Assembly: GCA_049279675.1 (NCBI GenBank)
Contig: JBAPOP010000132.1
Span: 1 to 13,755 of the forward strand
From: Palsa-147 sp049279675
GTDB taxonomy: Bacteria > Acidobacteriota > Terriglobia > Acidiferrales > UBA7541
Direction: 5' to 3'
DNA length: 13,755 nucleotides
A program made the position numbers and the translations under genes. Positions 6,301 through 13,755 of this stretch are shown piece by piece. The notes beneath the pieces were generated by a model that worked only from the letters and a program-made list of their open reading frames with translations, was not told where the DNA came from and did not search any database. Position 1 is the stretch's first letter, and each line of letters begins with the position of its first letter.

Positions 6301-8562
6301 GTGCCGGATACCTCTCCCATCATCGGCCGTACCATCTCCCACTACGAAGTACTCGATAAATTGGGTGGCGGTGGCATGGGCGTAGTCTACAAAGCCAAGG
6401 ACACACGTCTCGGCCGCAGCGTCGCGCTGAAATTCCTTCCCGACGATATTTCCCAGGACGCTCAAGCGATCGAGCGATTCCGCCGCGAAGCGCGCGCCGC
6501 TTCCGCGCTCAATCATCCCAACATCTGCACGATTTACGATGTCGGCGAATTCGACGGCCGCCCCTTCATCGCCATGGAACTCCTCGAAGGCCAGACACTC
6601 AAGCACCGCATTACCGGCAAACAGATCGAAGTTTCCGAGCTTTTGGAGATCGGCATTCAGATCGCCAATGGTCTCGATGCAGCGCACTCGAAGGGAATCG
6701 TTCATCGAGATATCAAGCCCGCGAATGTTTTTCTCGTCGAACGCGCTCAGGCGAAAATTCTCGATTTTGGTTTGGCCAAGCTCACGCCTATGGCCCCGAA
6801 CACCACGCTATCGGCGACTGCCACATCCGTGCGCTCGCAGCCCCATACGCTCGATGCAGACCAACTGACGAGTCCCGGCAGCTCCATGGGCACGGTCGCG
6901 TACATGTCGCCCGAACAAGCGCGTGGCGAAGAGCTCGACGCGCGCTCCGATTTGTTTTCGCTCGGCGTCGTCCTCTACGAGATGGCAACTGGGACCGTTC
7001 CATTTTCCGGCACCACCTCGGCCGTCATTTTCGATGGGCTCCTGCATTCCGCGCCCACGCCTGCGACAAAACTGAATTCACGATTGCCTTTGGCGATGGA
7101 AACCATTCTCGGCAAGTTGCTCGAGAAGGACCCCGATCTGCGCTGCCAGACGGCTGCCGAACTCCGCGCCGACCTCAAGCGCCTTAGCCGCGACATCGAA
7201 TCAAGCCGCCGTCCCGCCGCTGAGAAGAGCGCTTCAGGTTCGGGGCCGCAAGTCGTCGCATCCAAGCAAAAATCAGTCGCCGTGCTCTACTTCGAAAATC
7301 AGAGCGGCGCGAAGGAAGACGAATATTTTCGCGATGGGATCACCGAAGACATCGTCACCGAACTCTCTAAAATCAAACAACTCGAAATCTTTCCCCGTTC
7401 GGAGATGCTCGCCTTCCGCGACAAGCCAGTAACGGCGCTGCAAGTGGGCCAGCAACTCGGCGCCGCCTACGTGCTCGAAGGTTCCATTCGGCGCTCCGGC
7501 AATCGCGTGCGCATCACGGCGCAGCTGGTGGAAGCGTCGACGAGGCATTCTGTCTGGGCCGAGCGCTTCGACCGCCAACTGGAAGACGTCTTCGCCATCC
7601 AGGAGGAAATTGCTCGCAGCATCGCGCAAGCCTTGCGCATTACGCTGACGCCGCAAGAAGAAAAGACCATGGCGCGCAAGCCCACCGAAAATCCTCAGGC
7701 GTACGATTTTTACTTGCGTGGAAGAAGCTACACGCGCCGCGAAAATTTGGATTACGCGCTGCAAATGTTCGAGCAGGCCATCCAGCTCGATCCGAATTTC
7801 GCCCTCGCGCACGCCGGGATCGCTACTCTTTGCGGCCTGAATTACGAAATTCGCGATCAGAATCCGAAATGGGTTGAGCGAGGCCTCGCCGCCTGCGATC
7901 GCGCCACGGCGCTCGCTCCCGATCTGCCGGAAGTGCTCGTGGCGCACGCTCGCATCTTTTATGCGCAGCGGAAGTACGACGAAGCCGCGATGCTGGCCCA
8001 GCGCGCCATCGAGCGCAAGCCCGACTGCGAAGGCTCCTGGAATATCCTCGGCCGCGCCTATTTCGCGGGCGGTCGCTTCGAAGAGGCCGCCGCGGTCGCG
8101 GAGCGCGCCATCGAAGCCAACGGAGACGACTACAACACCTACATTCCCTACGATCAGGCCCTGCTCCGCTTGGGGCGCATAAAGGAATCCGAGAGTCTCC
8201 GCGTCAGGGAGATTAAAGTCCTCCGCCAGCAACTCGAACTCGTGCCGGAAGACGTGCGCGCTCGCATTCTGCTAGCCAGCAATCTCGCCTATTTCAAGCA
8301 GGATGAGGACGAGGACGAGACCATCCGCCACCTGCAAACCGCCGTCGCTCTTCGCCCCAACGATCCCAGCACCCTCTACAATGCTGCGTGCACTTACGGC
8401 CTGCTCGGCAAAAAGGCAGAAGCGCTCGAGACTCTCAAGAAGGTCTTTGCCTCCGGATACAGCAACCGGAATTGGGCGGCCAACGATCCCGATCTCGCTT
8501 GCCTCCACGACGACCCCGAATTCAAAAAGCTCGTCAGCCACGACGACGACCCTCCGGTCTAA
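6301..8562 (+). CDS. Ser/Thr protein kinase with TolB-like domain and C-terminal TPRs
   Basis: A 753-residue signalling protein. The Hanks-type kinase domain (about 15-295) has the glycine loop GGGGMGVVY (22-30), catalytic Lys44, Glu63 of helix C, HRDIKPAN (135-142, Asp137), DFG (155-157) and SPEQARG (203-209), so it should be active. The segment between DFG and SPE is long (about 45 residues) and rich in Ser/Thr, likely autophosphorylation sites. A Ser/Gly linker (about 300-322) leads to a TolB-N-like domain (about 324-453, SVAVLYFENQSG, ITEDIVTELSK, YVLEGSIRR). Tetratricopeptide repeats (about 460-740) follow, with units such as ALQMFEQAIQLDPNFALAHA. No membrane helix is visible between kinase and sensor parts, so it appears cytosolic. 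The start is GTG 6301, because an in-frame TAA lies at 6286-6288 and no better start precedes the glycine loop. Targets unknown. Confidence 0.95.
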   Translation: MPDTSPIIGRTISHYEVLDKLGGGGMGVVYKAKDTRLGRSVALKFLPDDISQDAQAIERFRREARAASALNHPNICTIYDVGEFDGRPFIAMELLEGQTLKHRITGKQIEVSELLEIGIQIANGLDAAHSKGIVHRDIKPANVFLVERAQAKILDFGLAKLTPMAPNTTLSATATSVRSQPHTLDADQLTSPGSSMGTVAYMSPEQARGEELDARSDLFSLGVVLYEMATGTVPFSGTTSAVIFDGLLHSAPTPATKLNSRLPLAMETILGKLLEKDPDLRCQTAAELRADLKRLSRDIESSRRPAAEKSASGSGPQVVASKQKSVAVLYFENQSGAKEDEYFRDGITEDIVTELSKIKQLEIFPRSEMLAFRDKPVTALQVGQQLGAAYVLEGSIRRSGNRVRITAQLVEASTRHSVWAERFDRQLEDVFAIQEEIARSIAQALRITLTPQEEKTMARKPTENPQAYDFYLRGRSYTRRENLDYALQMFEQAIQLDPNFALAHAGIATLCGLNYEIRDQNPKWVERGLAACDRATALAPDLPEVLVAHARIFYAQRKYDEAAMLAQRAIERKPDCEGSWNILGRAYFAGGRFEEAAAVAERAIEANGDDYNTYIPYDQALLRLGRIKESESLRVREIKVLRQQLELVPEDVRARILLASNLAYFKQDEDEDETIRHLQTAVALRPNDPSTLYNAACTYGLLGKKAEALETLKKVFASGYSNRNWAANDPDLACLHDDPEFKKLVSHDDDPPV

Positions 8563-8564
8563 GC

Positions 8565-8582
8565 CGGGATGGTTCCATCCCG
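8565..8582 (+). terminator. Hairpin just after kinase stop, possible terminator
   Basis: CGGGATGG and CCATCCCG form perfect 8-bp arms around TT (in practice a 4-nt loop), beginning 2 nt after the TAA at 8560-8562. No T-tract follows, so it is not a standard intrinsic terminator. It could instead be a 3'-end stabiliser or assist factor-dependent termination. Confidence 0.35.
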
Positions 8583-8821
8583 CTCGATGGCAGCTTCAAT
8601 TTCAGTGAACGGGAATCGCATTTCGTCGCCCGCGATTTCCGGCACGTTCGCGACGATTCGCCGCGAGCGGAAAACCGCCGACCGAATCCAACTGGAACCT
8701 CCGATTGCACCCTAAAACATTTGCCCCTAAATATTTCTTGGTAAACTTGTTTCTAAAAGAGCGTTCCAATACCCTTGCTGCGTCTAAAACACTGTTGATC
8801 ACCCCATAATCCGAGGCCGAT

Positions 8822-10888
8822 ATGAAAATCAGAATTGTCAGTTGGTGCTTGCTCGCGCTAATCATCGTTTTGCCCGCAGGCGCGCAGAGCAAGCCCGCCG
8901 CAAAAGATTCGCAGCAGCCCACGCTCCCCTATTGCCCGAGCCTCGATTTGACGTCGATCGACAAATCAGTGAATCCTTGCGAGGATTTCTACCACTACGC
9001 CTGCGGAAAATGGCAAGTGAACAATCCCATCCCGCCCGATCAAAATTCCTGGTCCGTCTACGCCAAGCTTTTCCAGGACAATCTGGATTTTCTTCACGGA
9101 ATTTTGGAGCAATCGGCGGCCGACTCTCCGTCGCGCGACAAAGTGACGCAAGAAACCGGCGATTTCTACGCCGCTTGCATGAACGAATCAGCCGTGGAAA
9201 AGCGCGGCCTCTCCGCGATTCAACCTGAACTCGACAGCATCGCGAAAATCAAATCCGCCGCCGAATTGCCCGCGCTCATCGCGCATTTGCAGCTCATTCA
9301 CGGCCGCTCGATTCTTTTCGGCGCAGGCTCCGGCCAGGATCCCGATGATTCCGAACACATGATCGCCGATCTCGATCAGGGAGGACTCGGGCTTCCCGAC
9401 CGCGACTACTACACGAAAACCGACGACAAATCGAAAGAGACTCGCTCGAAATACGTCGAGCACGTGCGAAATCTATTCGAGCTGATGGGCGACACGGCCG
9501 AGATCGCGCAGCAGAGCGCCGAATCGGTGATGCGCACCGAAACCTCGCTCGCTCAGGCCTCGCAGACTCGAGTCGAGCGCCGCGACCCCTACAATCTGAA
9601 GCACAAGATGAACACCGCGGAGCTCGGCAAGCTCGTTCCGTCGTTCAACTGGGAGACGTACTACCAGGAGTCTCGCTATCCCGTGTTTCAAATCGTCAAC
9701 GTCGATTCGCCCGATTTTTTCAAGGAATTGAACGCGCTCATCGCGTCCCTGCCGATCGATGCCTGGAAGACTTACTTGCGATATCAAGTCGTGAATTCCG
9801 CGTCCCCCTATCTTTCATCCGCTTTTGTGGACGAGCGGTTCAATTTTTATAGCAAGTACCTTCGCGGCGCGAAGGAACAACAGCCGCGCTGGAAGCGATG
9901 CGTCAGCTCCACCGATCACAATCTGGACGACGCGCTCGGGCAGGCATACGTCGCCAAAGTCTTTTCACCCGAGCTGAAGCAAAGCACTCTCGATATGGTC
10001 CAGGGCATCGAAGCGGCAATGGAACAGCGCATTCGTGCGCTCGACTGGATGAGCCCCGACACCAAGCTGCAGGCGCTCGCTAAGCTTCACGGAATCCGCA
10101 ACAAAATCGGCTATCCCGATAAATGGCGCGATTACAGTTCCCTGAAAATTTCACGCGATGATTTCGCGGGCAACATGGAGCGCGCCGCTGAATTTGAGAG
10201 CCTCCGGGAGATCAACAAAATCGGCAAACCGGTGGATCACGCCGAATGGTTCATACCCGCGCCGACCGTGGACGCGTATTACTCGCCCCAAATGAACGAC
10301 ATCAATTTTCCCGCCGGCGTCCTTCAGCCGCCGCTCTTCGACGCAAAAATGGACGCCGCCCCGAACTACGGCGACACCGGCGGCACAATCGGGCACGAGC
10401 TGACGCACGGCTTTGACGACGAAGGCAGCCGGTTCGACGCGAAAGGAAATCTCAAAAATTGGTGGACGCAAGAGGACCGCGCGAAATTCGATGAGCGCAC
10501 CAAGTGCGTTCGCGATCAGTATTCGCAGTATGTGATTGTCGACGAAATCCACATCAACAGCAAACTCACTCTCGGCGAGGACGTAGCTGACCTGGGCGGC
10601 GAGATATTGGCCTACATCGCATGGAAGGAAGCCACAAAGGACAAGAATCTTCAGCCCATCGATGGTCTTACACCCGACCAGCGATTCTTCATCGGCTTCG
10701 CGCAATGGGATTGTGCCAACGAACGCCCCGAAGACCTACGTGTGCGCGCGATCAGCGATCCCCATTCGCCCGCTACGGACCGCATCAACGGCGTCGTTGT
10801 GAATATGCCGGAATTCGCGCGCGCGTTCACGTGTAAGGAAGGCGAACCGATGGTGAAGCCGCCCGAAAAGATTTGCAAAATTTGGTAG
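8822..10888 (+). CDS. Secreted M13-family zinc metallopeptidase (neprilysin/PepO-like)
   Basis: A 688-residue endopeptidase of family M13. It has a signal peptide (hydrophobic core about 8-18, probable cleavage in AGA|Q at 21/22), so it acts outside the cytoplasm. The family N-terminal block is clear (DKSVNPCEDFYHYACGKW). The zinc site is complete: HELTH at 525-529 with catalytic Glu526, and GEDVADLGG with third ligand Glu586 and Asp590, about the neprilysin spacing. The DPHSP His and the following Arg (ATDRI) correspond to the conserved C-terminal His and Arg of neprilysin. The protein ends in CKIW, matching the usual Cys-x-x-Trp terminus. Oddity: the substrate-binding NAFY/NAYY motif reads DAYY (484-487). 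Start ATG 8822 has GAGG 5 nt upstream. Converges with the symporter gene, 48 bp apart. Substrate: small peptides by family; specific target unknown. Confidence 0.96.
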   Translation: MKIRIVSWCLLALIIVLPAGAQSKPAAKDSQQPTLPYCPSLDLTSIDKSVNPCEDFYHYACGKWQVNNPIPPDQNSWSVYAKLFQDNLDFLHGILEQSAADSPSRDKVTQETGDFYAACMNESAVEKRGLSAIQPELDSIAKIKSAAELPALIAHLQLIHGRSILFGAGSGQDPDDSEHMIADLDQGGLGLPDRDYYTKTDDKSKETRSKYVEHVRNLFELMGDTAEIAQQSAESVMRTETSLAQASQTRVERRDPYNLKHKMNTAELGKLVPSFNWETYYQESRYPVFQIVNVDSPDFFKELNALIASLPIDAWKTYLRYQVVNSASPYLSSAFVDERFNFYSKYLRGAKEQQPRWKRCVSSTDHNLDDALGQAYVAKVFSPELKQSTLDMVQGIEAAMEQRIRALDWMSPDTKLQALAKLHGIRNKIGYPDKWRDYSSLKISRDDFAGNMERAAEFESLREINKIGKPVDHAEWFIPAPTVDAYYSPQMNDINFPAGVLQPPLFDAKMDAAPNYGDTGGTIGHELTHGFDDEGSRFDAKGNLKNWWTQEDRAKFDERTKCVRDQYSQYVIVDEIHINSKLTLGEDVADLGGEILAYIAWKEATKDKNLQPIDGLTPDQRFFIGFAQWDCANERPEDLRVRAISDPHSPATDRINGVVVNMPEFARAFTCKEGEPMVKPPEKICKIW

Positions 10889-10936
10889 TCGCGCGGCGGG
10901 CGAAATAAATCGGCGTTCAGCGAGTGTATTTGTGAC

Positions 10937-12832
10937 TCAGGGGTTATCCGCGGAAAGCCAAACGCGGTTTAATTCGCGTGTCATCAGCCAAGCCGAAAAC
11001 GCCGAAATAAGCACGAGCACGGTGCCCAATCCATACTGCTGCAGCAGCAACTTACCGAAGCCGAAGAGAGCGGAATAAACCATCACCGTTCCAAGAATCC
11101 AGCACCATAAATTGCGGCCGAGATCATGAGTCGGTACGATCTCCGGCGCAAGCGCAGCAATCGGTCCCCATCCTGATACGTCGGGACGCACTTTTCGGTA
11201 AAACGAGATCAAGATTTCGTTCGGCTCGGCCGCCGTCGCGAATGTCACCAAAATCCAAACGAGCGACGTCGCCAAAGTGGCCGTCAGCGCCGTCTTCGCA
11301 AAAATGACGGTGCCTGATCCCGAAAAAAATTCAGGCCGCCCAAGCAACGAGATCCACAATCCCTGCCAATTCAGCGCCAGCGTGACGAGCAGCGCCGTCG
11401 TCATCGCGGAAATTTCGCTCCATGCGTTGATTCGCCACCAATACCAGCGCAAGAGATAAACGCTGCCCGTCCCGGCGCCGAGCTGTAGCACCACTTGCCA
11501 GCCGCTTCGAATCGAGACCAGATGCGCGGAAACATAACCGGTCGCTGCGACAAGGAGCAGCGTCACCAATTGCGACACATGCACATAGTGCCGCTCGCTC
11601 GCATGGCGGTTCATAAATCGGCGGTAGAAATCTTCGACCAGATAGGACGTGCCCCAGTTTAATTGCGTCGCGATCGTGGACATGAACGCCGCAAGAAATC
11701 CCGCGAGAATAATTCCGCGAAACGCGTGCGGAACATGCTCGTTCACGATCCTCATGTAGCTGCTTTCCGGATTTTTCAGCCCCGGATAAAGAATGATCGC
11801 CGCCAGCCCTGTGAAAATCCACGGCCACGGCCGCAGCGCGTAATGCGCGATGTTGAACCACAGCACGGAGAAAAGCCCCTGCCTTTCGTCGCGCGCGCTG
11901 AAGATCCGCTGGGCCACGTATCCGCCGCCTCCCGGCTCCGCGCCCGGATACCAGAAAGCCCACCACTGAATTCCGAGGTAAACGACAAAAGTGATGACGG
12001 GAAGCGTCCAGAGCGCGTCGCTCGCAAATCCGCGCGAAAAATCAGGCAGAAAAGCGAGCGGGTTGGATGCGCCGTTCTCGGACTGCAAAGCGCCAAGCTT
12101 CGTAATCATCGCGTGCATTCCGCCGGTCGCCGCAACCGCGCAATACGCCACGCCAATTACGATCGCCATTTTCAGCACGAACTGAAACAAATCCGTCCAG
12201 AGCACTCCCCACAATCCGCCGAGCGACACGTAGATGCCGGTGAAGGGAATTAGAAAAAAGATGCAGATGATCAGCGCGCGCCCGTCCGTTCCGGAAAACA
12301 CCGGCCCGAAGACGGACGTAAGCCCGCTCGAAAAGCTATTGAGCAGCCGCCAATTCTGCATCTCGGGCCCGAGCGTCGTTCCCACAATTCCGATCATCGC
12401 TTTCGTGACCCACCCGAGTATCAAGCAATTCATCATCAAGCCAAGATAGACGGCTCGGAATCCGCGCAGGAATGCCGCGGGCTTTCCGCTGTAGCGCATC
12501 TCCGCGAACTGCACGTCGGTCATCAAGCCGGAGCGCCGCCACAAACGCGCAAACAAAAAGACCGTCATCATCCCGGAGAGTAGGAAAGCCCACCAGAGCC
12601 AGTTGCCGGCAATTCCCTGTGTGTAGACAAGCCCTGCGACGAGCAGCGGCGTGTCCGCCGCAAACGTTGTCGCGACCATCGACGTGCCCGCAAGCCACCA
12701 GGAAACACTTCGCCCTGAAACGAAATAATCTTCGGTTGTATTTCCGGAACGGCGTCGAAAGTACAAGCCGAGAAGCAGGGTGATTGCCAGGTAACCGAGA
12801 ATTGCGGACCAATCTAGCAGCGTGAACGCCAT
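10937..12832 (-). CDS. Sodium:solute symporter (SSS/SLC5 family)
   Basis: A 631-residue polytopic inner-membrane protein with roughly 13 or more hydrophobic segments. The start is typical of SSS carriers: a first helix (about 8-24), then the cytoplasmic DYFVSGRSVSWWLAGTSM motif and TTFAADTPL in the broken helix region that forms the core sodium/substrate site. Later features include TGIYVSLGGLWGVLWTDLFQF (SSS helix with GG and TD) and ATQLNWGTSYLVEDFYRR. A C-terminal cytoplasmic stretch (FYRKVRPDVSGWGP) precedes the last two helices. Family role: uptake of sugars, amino acids, carboxylates or vitamins with Na+. The sequence does not fix the substrate. Start ATG 12832 has no convincing Shine-Dalgarno sequence and only weak promoter-like bases upstream. 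Convergent with the M13 peptidase; no terminator hairpin is visible in the 48-bp gap. Confidence 0.93.
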   Translation of the reverse strand: MAFTLLDWSAILGYLAITLLLGLYFRRRSGNTTEDYFVSGRSVSWWLAGTSMVATTFAADTPLLVAGLVYTQGIAGNWLWWAFLLSGMMTVFLFARLWRRSGLMTDVQFAEMRYSGKPAAFLRGFRAVYLGLMMNCLILGWVTKAMIGIVGTTLGPEMQNWRLLNSFSSGLTSVFGPVFSGTDGRALIICIFFLIPFTGIYVSLGGLWGVLWTDLFQFVLKMAIVIGVAYCAVAATGGMHAMITKLGALQSENGASNPLAFLPDFSRGFASDALWTLPVITFVVYLGIQWWAFWYPGAEPGGGGYVAQRIFSARDERQGLFSVLWFNIAHYALRPWPWIFTGLAAIILYPGLKNPESSYMRIVNEHVPHAFRGIILAGFLAAFMSTIATQLNWGTSYLVEDFYRRFMNRHASERHYVHVSQLVTLLLVAATGYVSAHLVSIRSGWQVVLQLGAGTGSVYLLRWYWWRINAWSEISAMTTALLVTLALNWQGLWISLLGRPEFFSGSGTVIFAKTALTATLATSLVWILVTFATAAEPNEILISFYRKVRPDVSGWGPIAALAPEIVPTHDLGRNLWCWILGTVMVYSALFGFGKLLLQQYGLGTVLVLISAFSAWLMTRELNRVWLSADNP

Positions 12833-12925
12833 GGTGGCCCGAAGTTATGGCACAGGTAAGCAATCGGAAGCAATGCGAAATCATGAAACGCCGGGTGCCG
12901 CTCGAAATGGTTTTCAGGGTTTTCC

Positions 12926-12958
12926 GGGTGCCCCATCTTTGCGAAGCAAAGGCGGGCC
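12926..12958. repeat. Hairpin-forming intergenic repeat, copy A
   Basis: Begins GGGTGCCCCATC and centres on TTTGCGAAGCAAA, an inverted repeat with a GAA loop, then GGCGGGCC. The outer CCCC/GGCGGG bases extend the stem imperfectly. It is a near copy, in the same orientation, of the element 67 bp to the right. Confidence 0.65.
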
Positions 12959-12992
12959 TTCTACCGCAATTTTCCTCGCAAAAAGCTTCTGC

Positions 12993-13026
12993 GGGTGCTC
13001 CATTCTTGCGAAGCAAGGGTGGGTCT
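12993..13026. repeat. Hairpin-forming intergenic repeat, copy B
   Basis: Begins GGGTGCTCCATT and centres on CTTGCGAAGCAAG, a perfect 5-bp stem with GAA loop, then GGTGGGTC. It matches copy A except for scattered substitutions, several of which keep the stem paired (C-G in this copy where the other has T-A). Confidence 0.65.
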
Positions 13027-13069
13027 TCGCAGCCCGCTATCTAAAGAGACAACTCCCTCCCATTCAACC

Positions 13070-13099
13070 TTGTCCGCTGATCGCGCGACGGACTATATT
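13070..13099 (+). promoter_or_regulatory. Sigma70-type promoter of the bactofilin gene
   Basis: TTGTCC (13070-13075, four of six) and TATATT (13094-13099, five of six) are spaced by 18 bp. The predicted start near 13106 gives a leader of about 40 nt that contains the strong ribosome binding site. Confidence 0.5.
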
Positions 13100-13144
13100 T
13101 CTTGGCGGTCCGCTTGCGCCAGACGACTCGAATAGGAGGAGTCT

Positions 13145-13630
13145 ATGTGGTGGAGCAAGCAGTCACATTCAACATCGTCATCGTTTTCTCCCTCGTTTAG
13201 TTCGACCGGCACTATCGACCCGCCCGAAGCCGAGGAAGTTCGGCATCCGGCGCATCGGCCTACTCGTCCGCCGTTTAATACATGGCCCGATGCCCAGGTG
13301 ATTAGGACTTCTGGAGTCAATTCAGATCTGGTGTTGGACGCGGTCGTCATCAAACCGATTTTGCTCAAGTGCAATCGTCTGACAATCGGTCCCGAAGCGA
13401 AGGCAACTGGCGTGGTGATCGCGCAGGAAGTGATCGTCTACGGAGAATTTACTGGCAATCTTCGTGCGATTGATCGAATCGAGATCAAGGCAAACGCATT
13501 CGTAAACGGGGATCTCACAGCGCGGAATATCGTGATCGAGAGCGGCGCGATTTTCAGCGGCACGGTCCAAATCGAGCGGCGGAAATCGCCTCGCGGCGCA
13601 CCTGCGCTCGCGAAGTCAGCGGGCCGTTAA
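13145..13630 (+). CDS. Bactofilin (polymer-forming cytoskeletal protein)
   Basis: A 161-residue bactofilin-type protein (DUF583 family). The N-terminal 45 or so residues are low-complexity and disordered-looking (Ser-, Pro- and His-rich). Residues of about 60-145 form the short right-handed beta-helix, seen as repeated hydrophobic/Gly strands: LTIGPEAKATGVVIAQEVIV, YGEFTGNLRAIDRIEI, NAFVNGDLTARNIVIESGAI, FSGTVQIER. The C-terminal tail is basic (RRKSPRG). Known for the family: nucleotide-free polymerisation into filaments that organise cell shape, stalks or envelope enzymes. AGGAGG lies just upstream of ATG 13145, one of the best ribosome binding sites in the window, suggesting abundant synthesis. 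No adjacent M23 peptidase or second bactofilin gene is visible within the window, though such partners are common elsewhere. Confidence 0.9.
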   Translation: MWWSKQSHSTSSSFSPSFSSTGTIDPPEAEEVRHPAHRPTRPPFNTWPDAQVIRTSGVNSDLVLDAVVIKPILLKCNRLTIGPEAKATGVVIAQEVIVYGEFTGNLRAIDRIEIKANAFVNGDLTARNIVIESGAIFSGTVQIERRKSPRGAPALAKSAGR

Positions 13631-13685
13631 TCCATCATCTGCATTTAACGTGTGTTTGACGTCGAGCGTTCTTCCGCTCGCAATT

Positions 13686-13717
13686 CAGAGCCCCGAGGCT
13701 CCTGCCTCGGGGCTCTG
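13686..13717 (+). terminator. Perfect 14-bp-stem hairpin after bactofilin
   Basis: Arms 13686-13699 (CAGAGCCCCGAGGC) and 13704-13717 are perfectly complementary around the 4-nt loop TCCT. It begins 55 nt after the bactofilin stop. The stem is very GC-rich but no T-run follows (ACGCAATCTTG), so it may be a terminator working without a U-tract, or a dispersed palindromic repeat. Being symmetric it would act on either strand. Confidence 0.55.
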
Positions 13718-13755
13718 ACGCAATCTTGCGGAACTCCGACTGGCCTTTCTTCGAT

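Larger units (their letters stand above)
12833..13144. other. Divergent intergenic region with hairpin repeats (312 bp, no gene)
   Basis: This region separates the symporter (leftward) from the bactofilin (rightward). It holds two copies of a hairpin-forming repeat (12926-12958 and 12993-13026), the bactofilin promoter (13070-13099) and its ribosome binding site. Reading frames here run through the repeats and show no protein-like composition. Confidence 0.7.

Noticed and set aside
7273..8232. Minus-strand 319-aa frame inside the kinase gene
   Set aside because: Antisense shadow of the TolB-like/TPR region; the sense strand has clear domain motifs and continuous coding.
8563..8821. Small gene or clear promoter between the kinase and M13 genes
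   Set aside because: Plus-strand frames here lack protein-like composition, and candidate -35/-10 pairs have poor matches or wrong spacing; only a hairpin near 8565 stands out.
11331..11966. Minus-strand 211-aa frame in a second frame within the symporter gene
   Set aside because: Arg/Gly/Ala-rich, out-of-frame with the well-supported SSS protein and without motifs.

Overview
The window looks like chromosomal DNA from a GC-moderate (high-50s % by eye) free-living Gram-negative bacterium, most plausibly Acidobacteriota. That placement is an inference. It rests on a Ser/Thr kinase fused to a TolB-like domain and TPRs, a secreted M13 metallopeptidase, a large Na+:solute symporter, a bactofilin, and intergenic hairpin and low-complexity repeats. 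No phage, transposase, CRISPR or classical defence genes are visible.

Layout. (1) 1-501, + strand: the 3' end of a sulfatase / alkaline-phosphatase-superfamily enzyme. (2) 523-4909, - strand: a five-gene operon read in the order TetR regulator, HlyD-type membrane fusion protein, DrrA/YbhF-type ABC ATPase, ABC-2 permease, small single-pass membrane protein. This is the gene set of a YbhG/YbhF/YbhS-R-like tripartite efflux system with its own repressor. A -35/-10 pair at 5239-5267 overlaps a perfect 7-2-7 palindrome (5227-5242), a convincing TetR operator. Between this promoter and tetR lies a leader of about 320 nt that holds two separate arrays of degenerate 7-bp tandem units. (3) 5466-5542, +: tRNA-Arg(CCG). 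(4) 5660-6211, +: a small lipoprotein with its own promoter. (5) 6301-8562, +: a soluble-looking Ser/Thr kinase-TolB-like-TPR protein whose promoter places the transcription start almost on the GTG start codon (leaderless). (6) 8822-10888, +: an exported M13 (neprilysin/PepO-like) zinc peptidase. (7) 10937-12832, -: an SSS-family Na+:solute symporter, convergent with the peptidase. (8) 12833-13144: an intergenic region with two copies of a hairpin-forming repeat. (9) 13145-13630, +: a bactofilin with a strong Shine-Dalgarno sequence, followed by a perfect 14-bp-stem hairpin.

Apart from the efflux operon, the genes look individually transcribed. Exported peptidase plus symporter could fit peptide degradation and uptake, but they are convergent and no functional link is shown. 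The least ordinary signals are the paired heptanucleotide arrays in the tetR leader, the operator embedded in the efflux promoter, the apparent leaderless kinase transcript, the Asn-to-Asp change in the M13 substrate-binding motif, and the hairpin repeats around the bactofilin. I see no clearly new multi-gene system.
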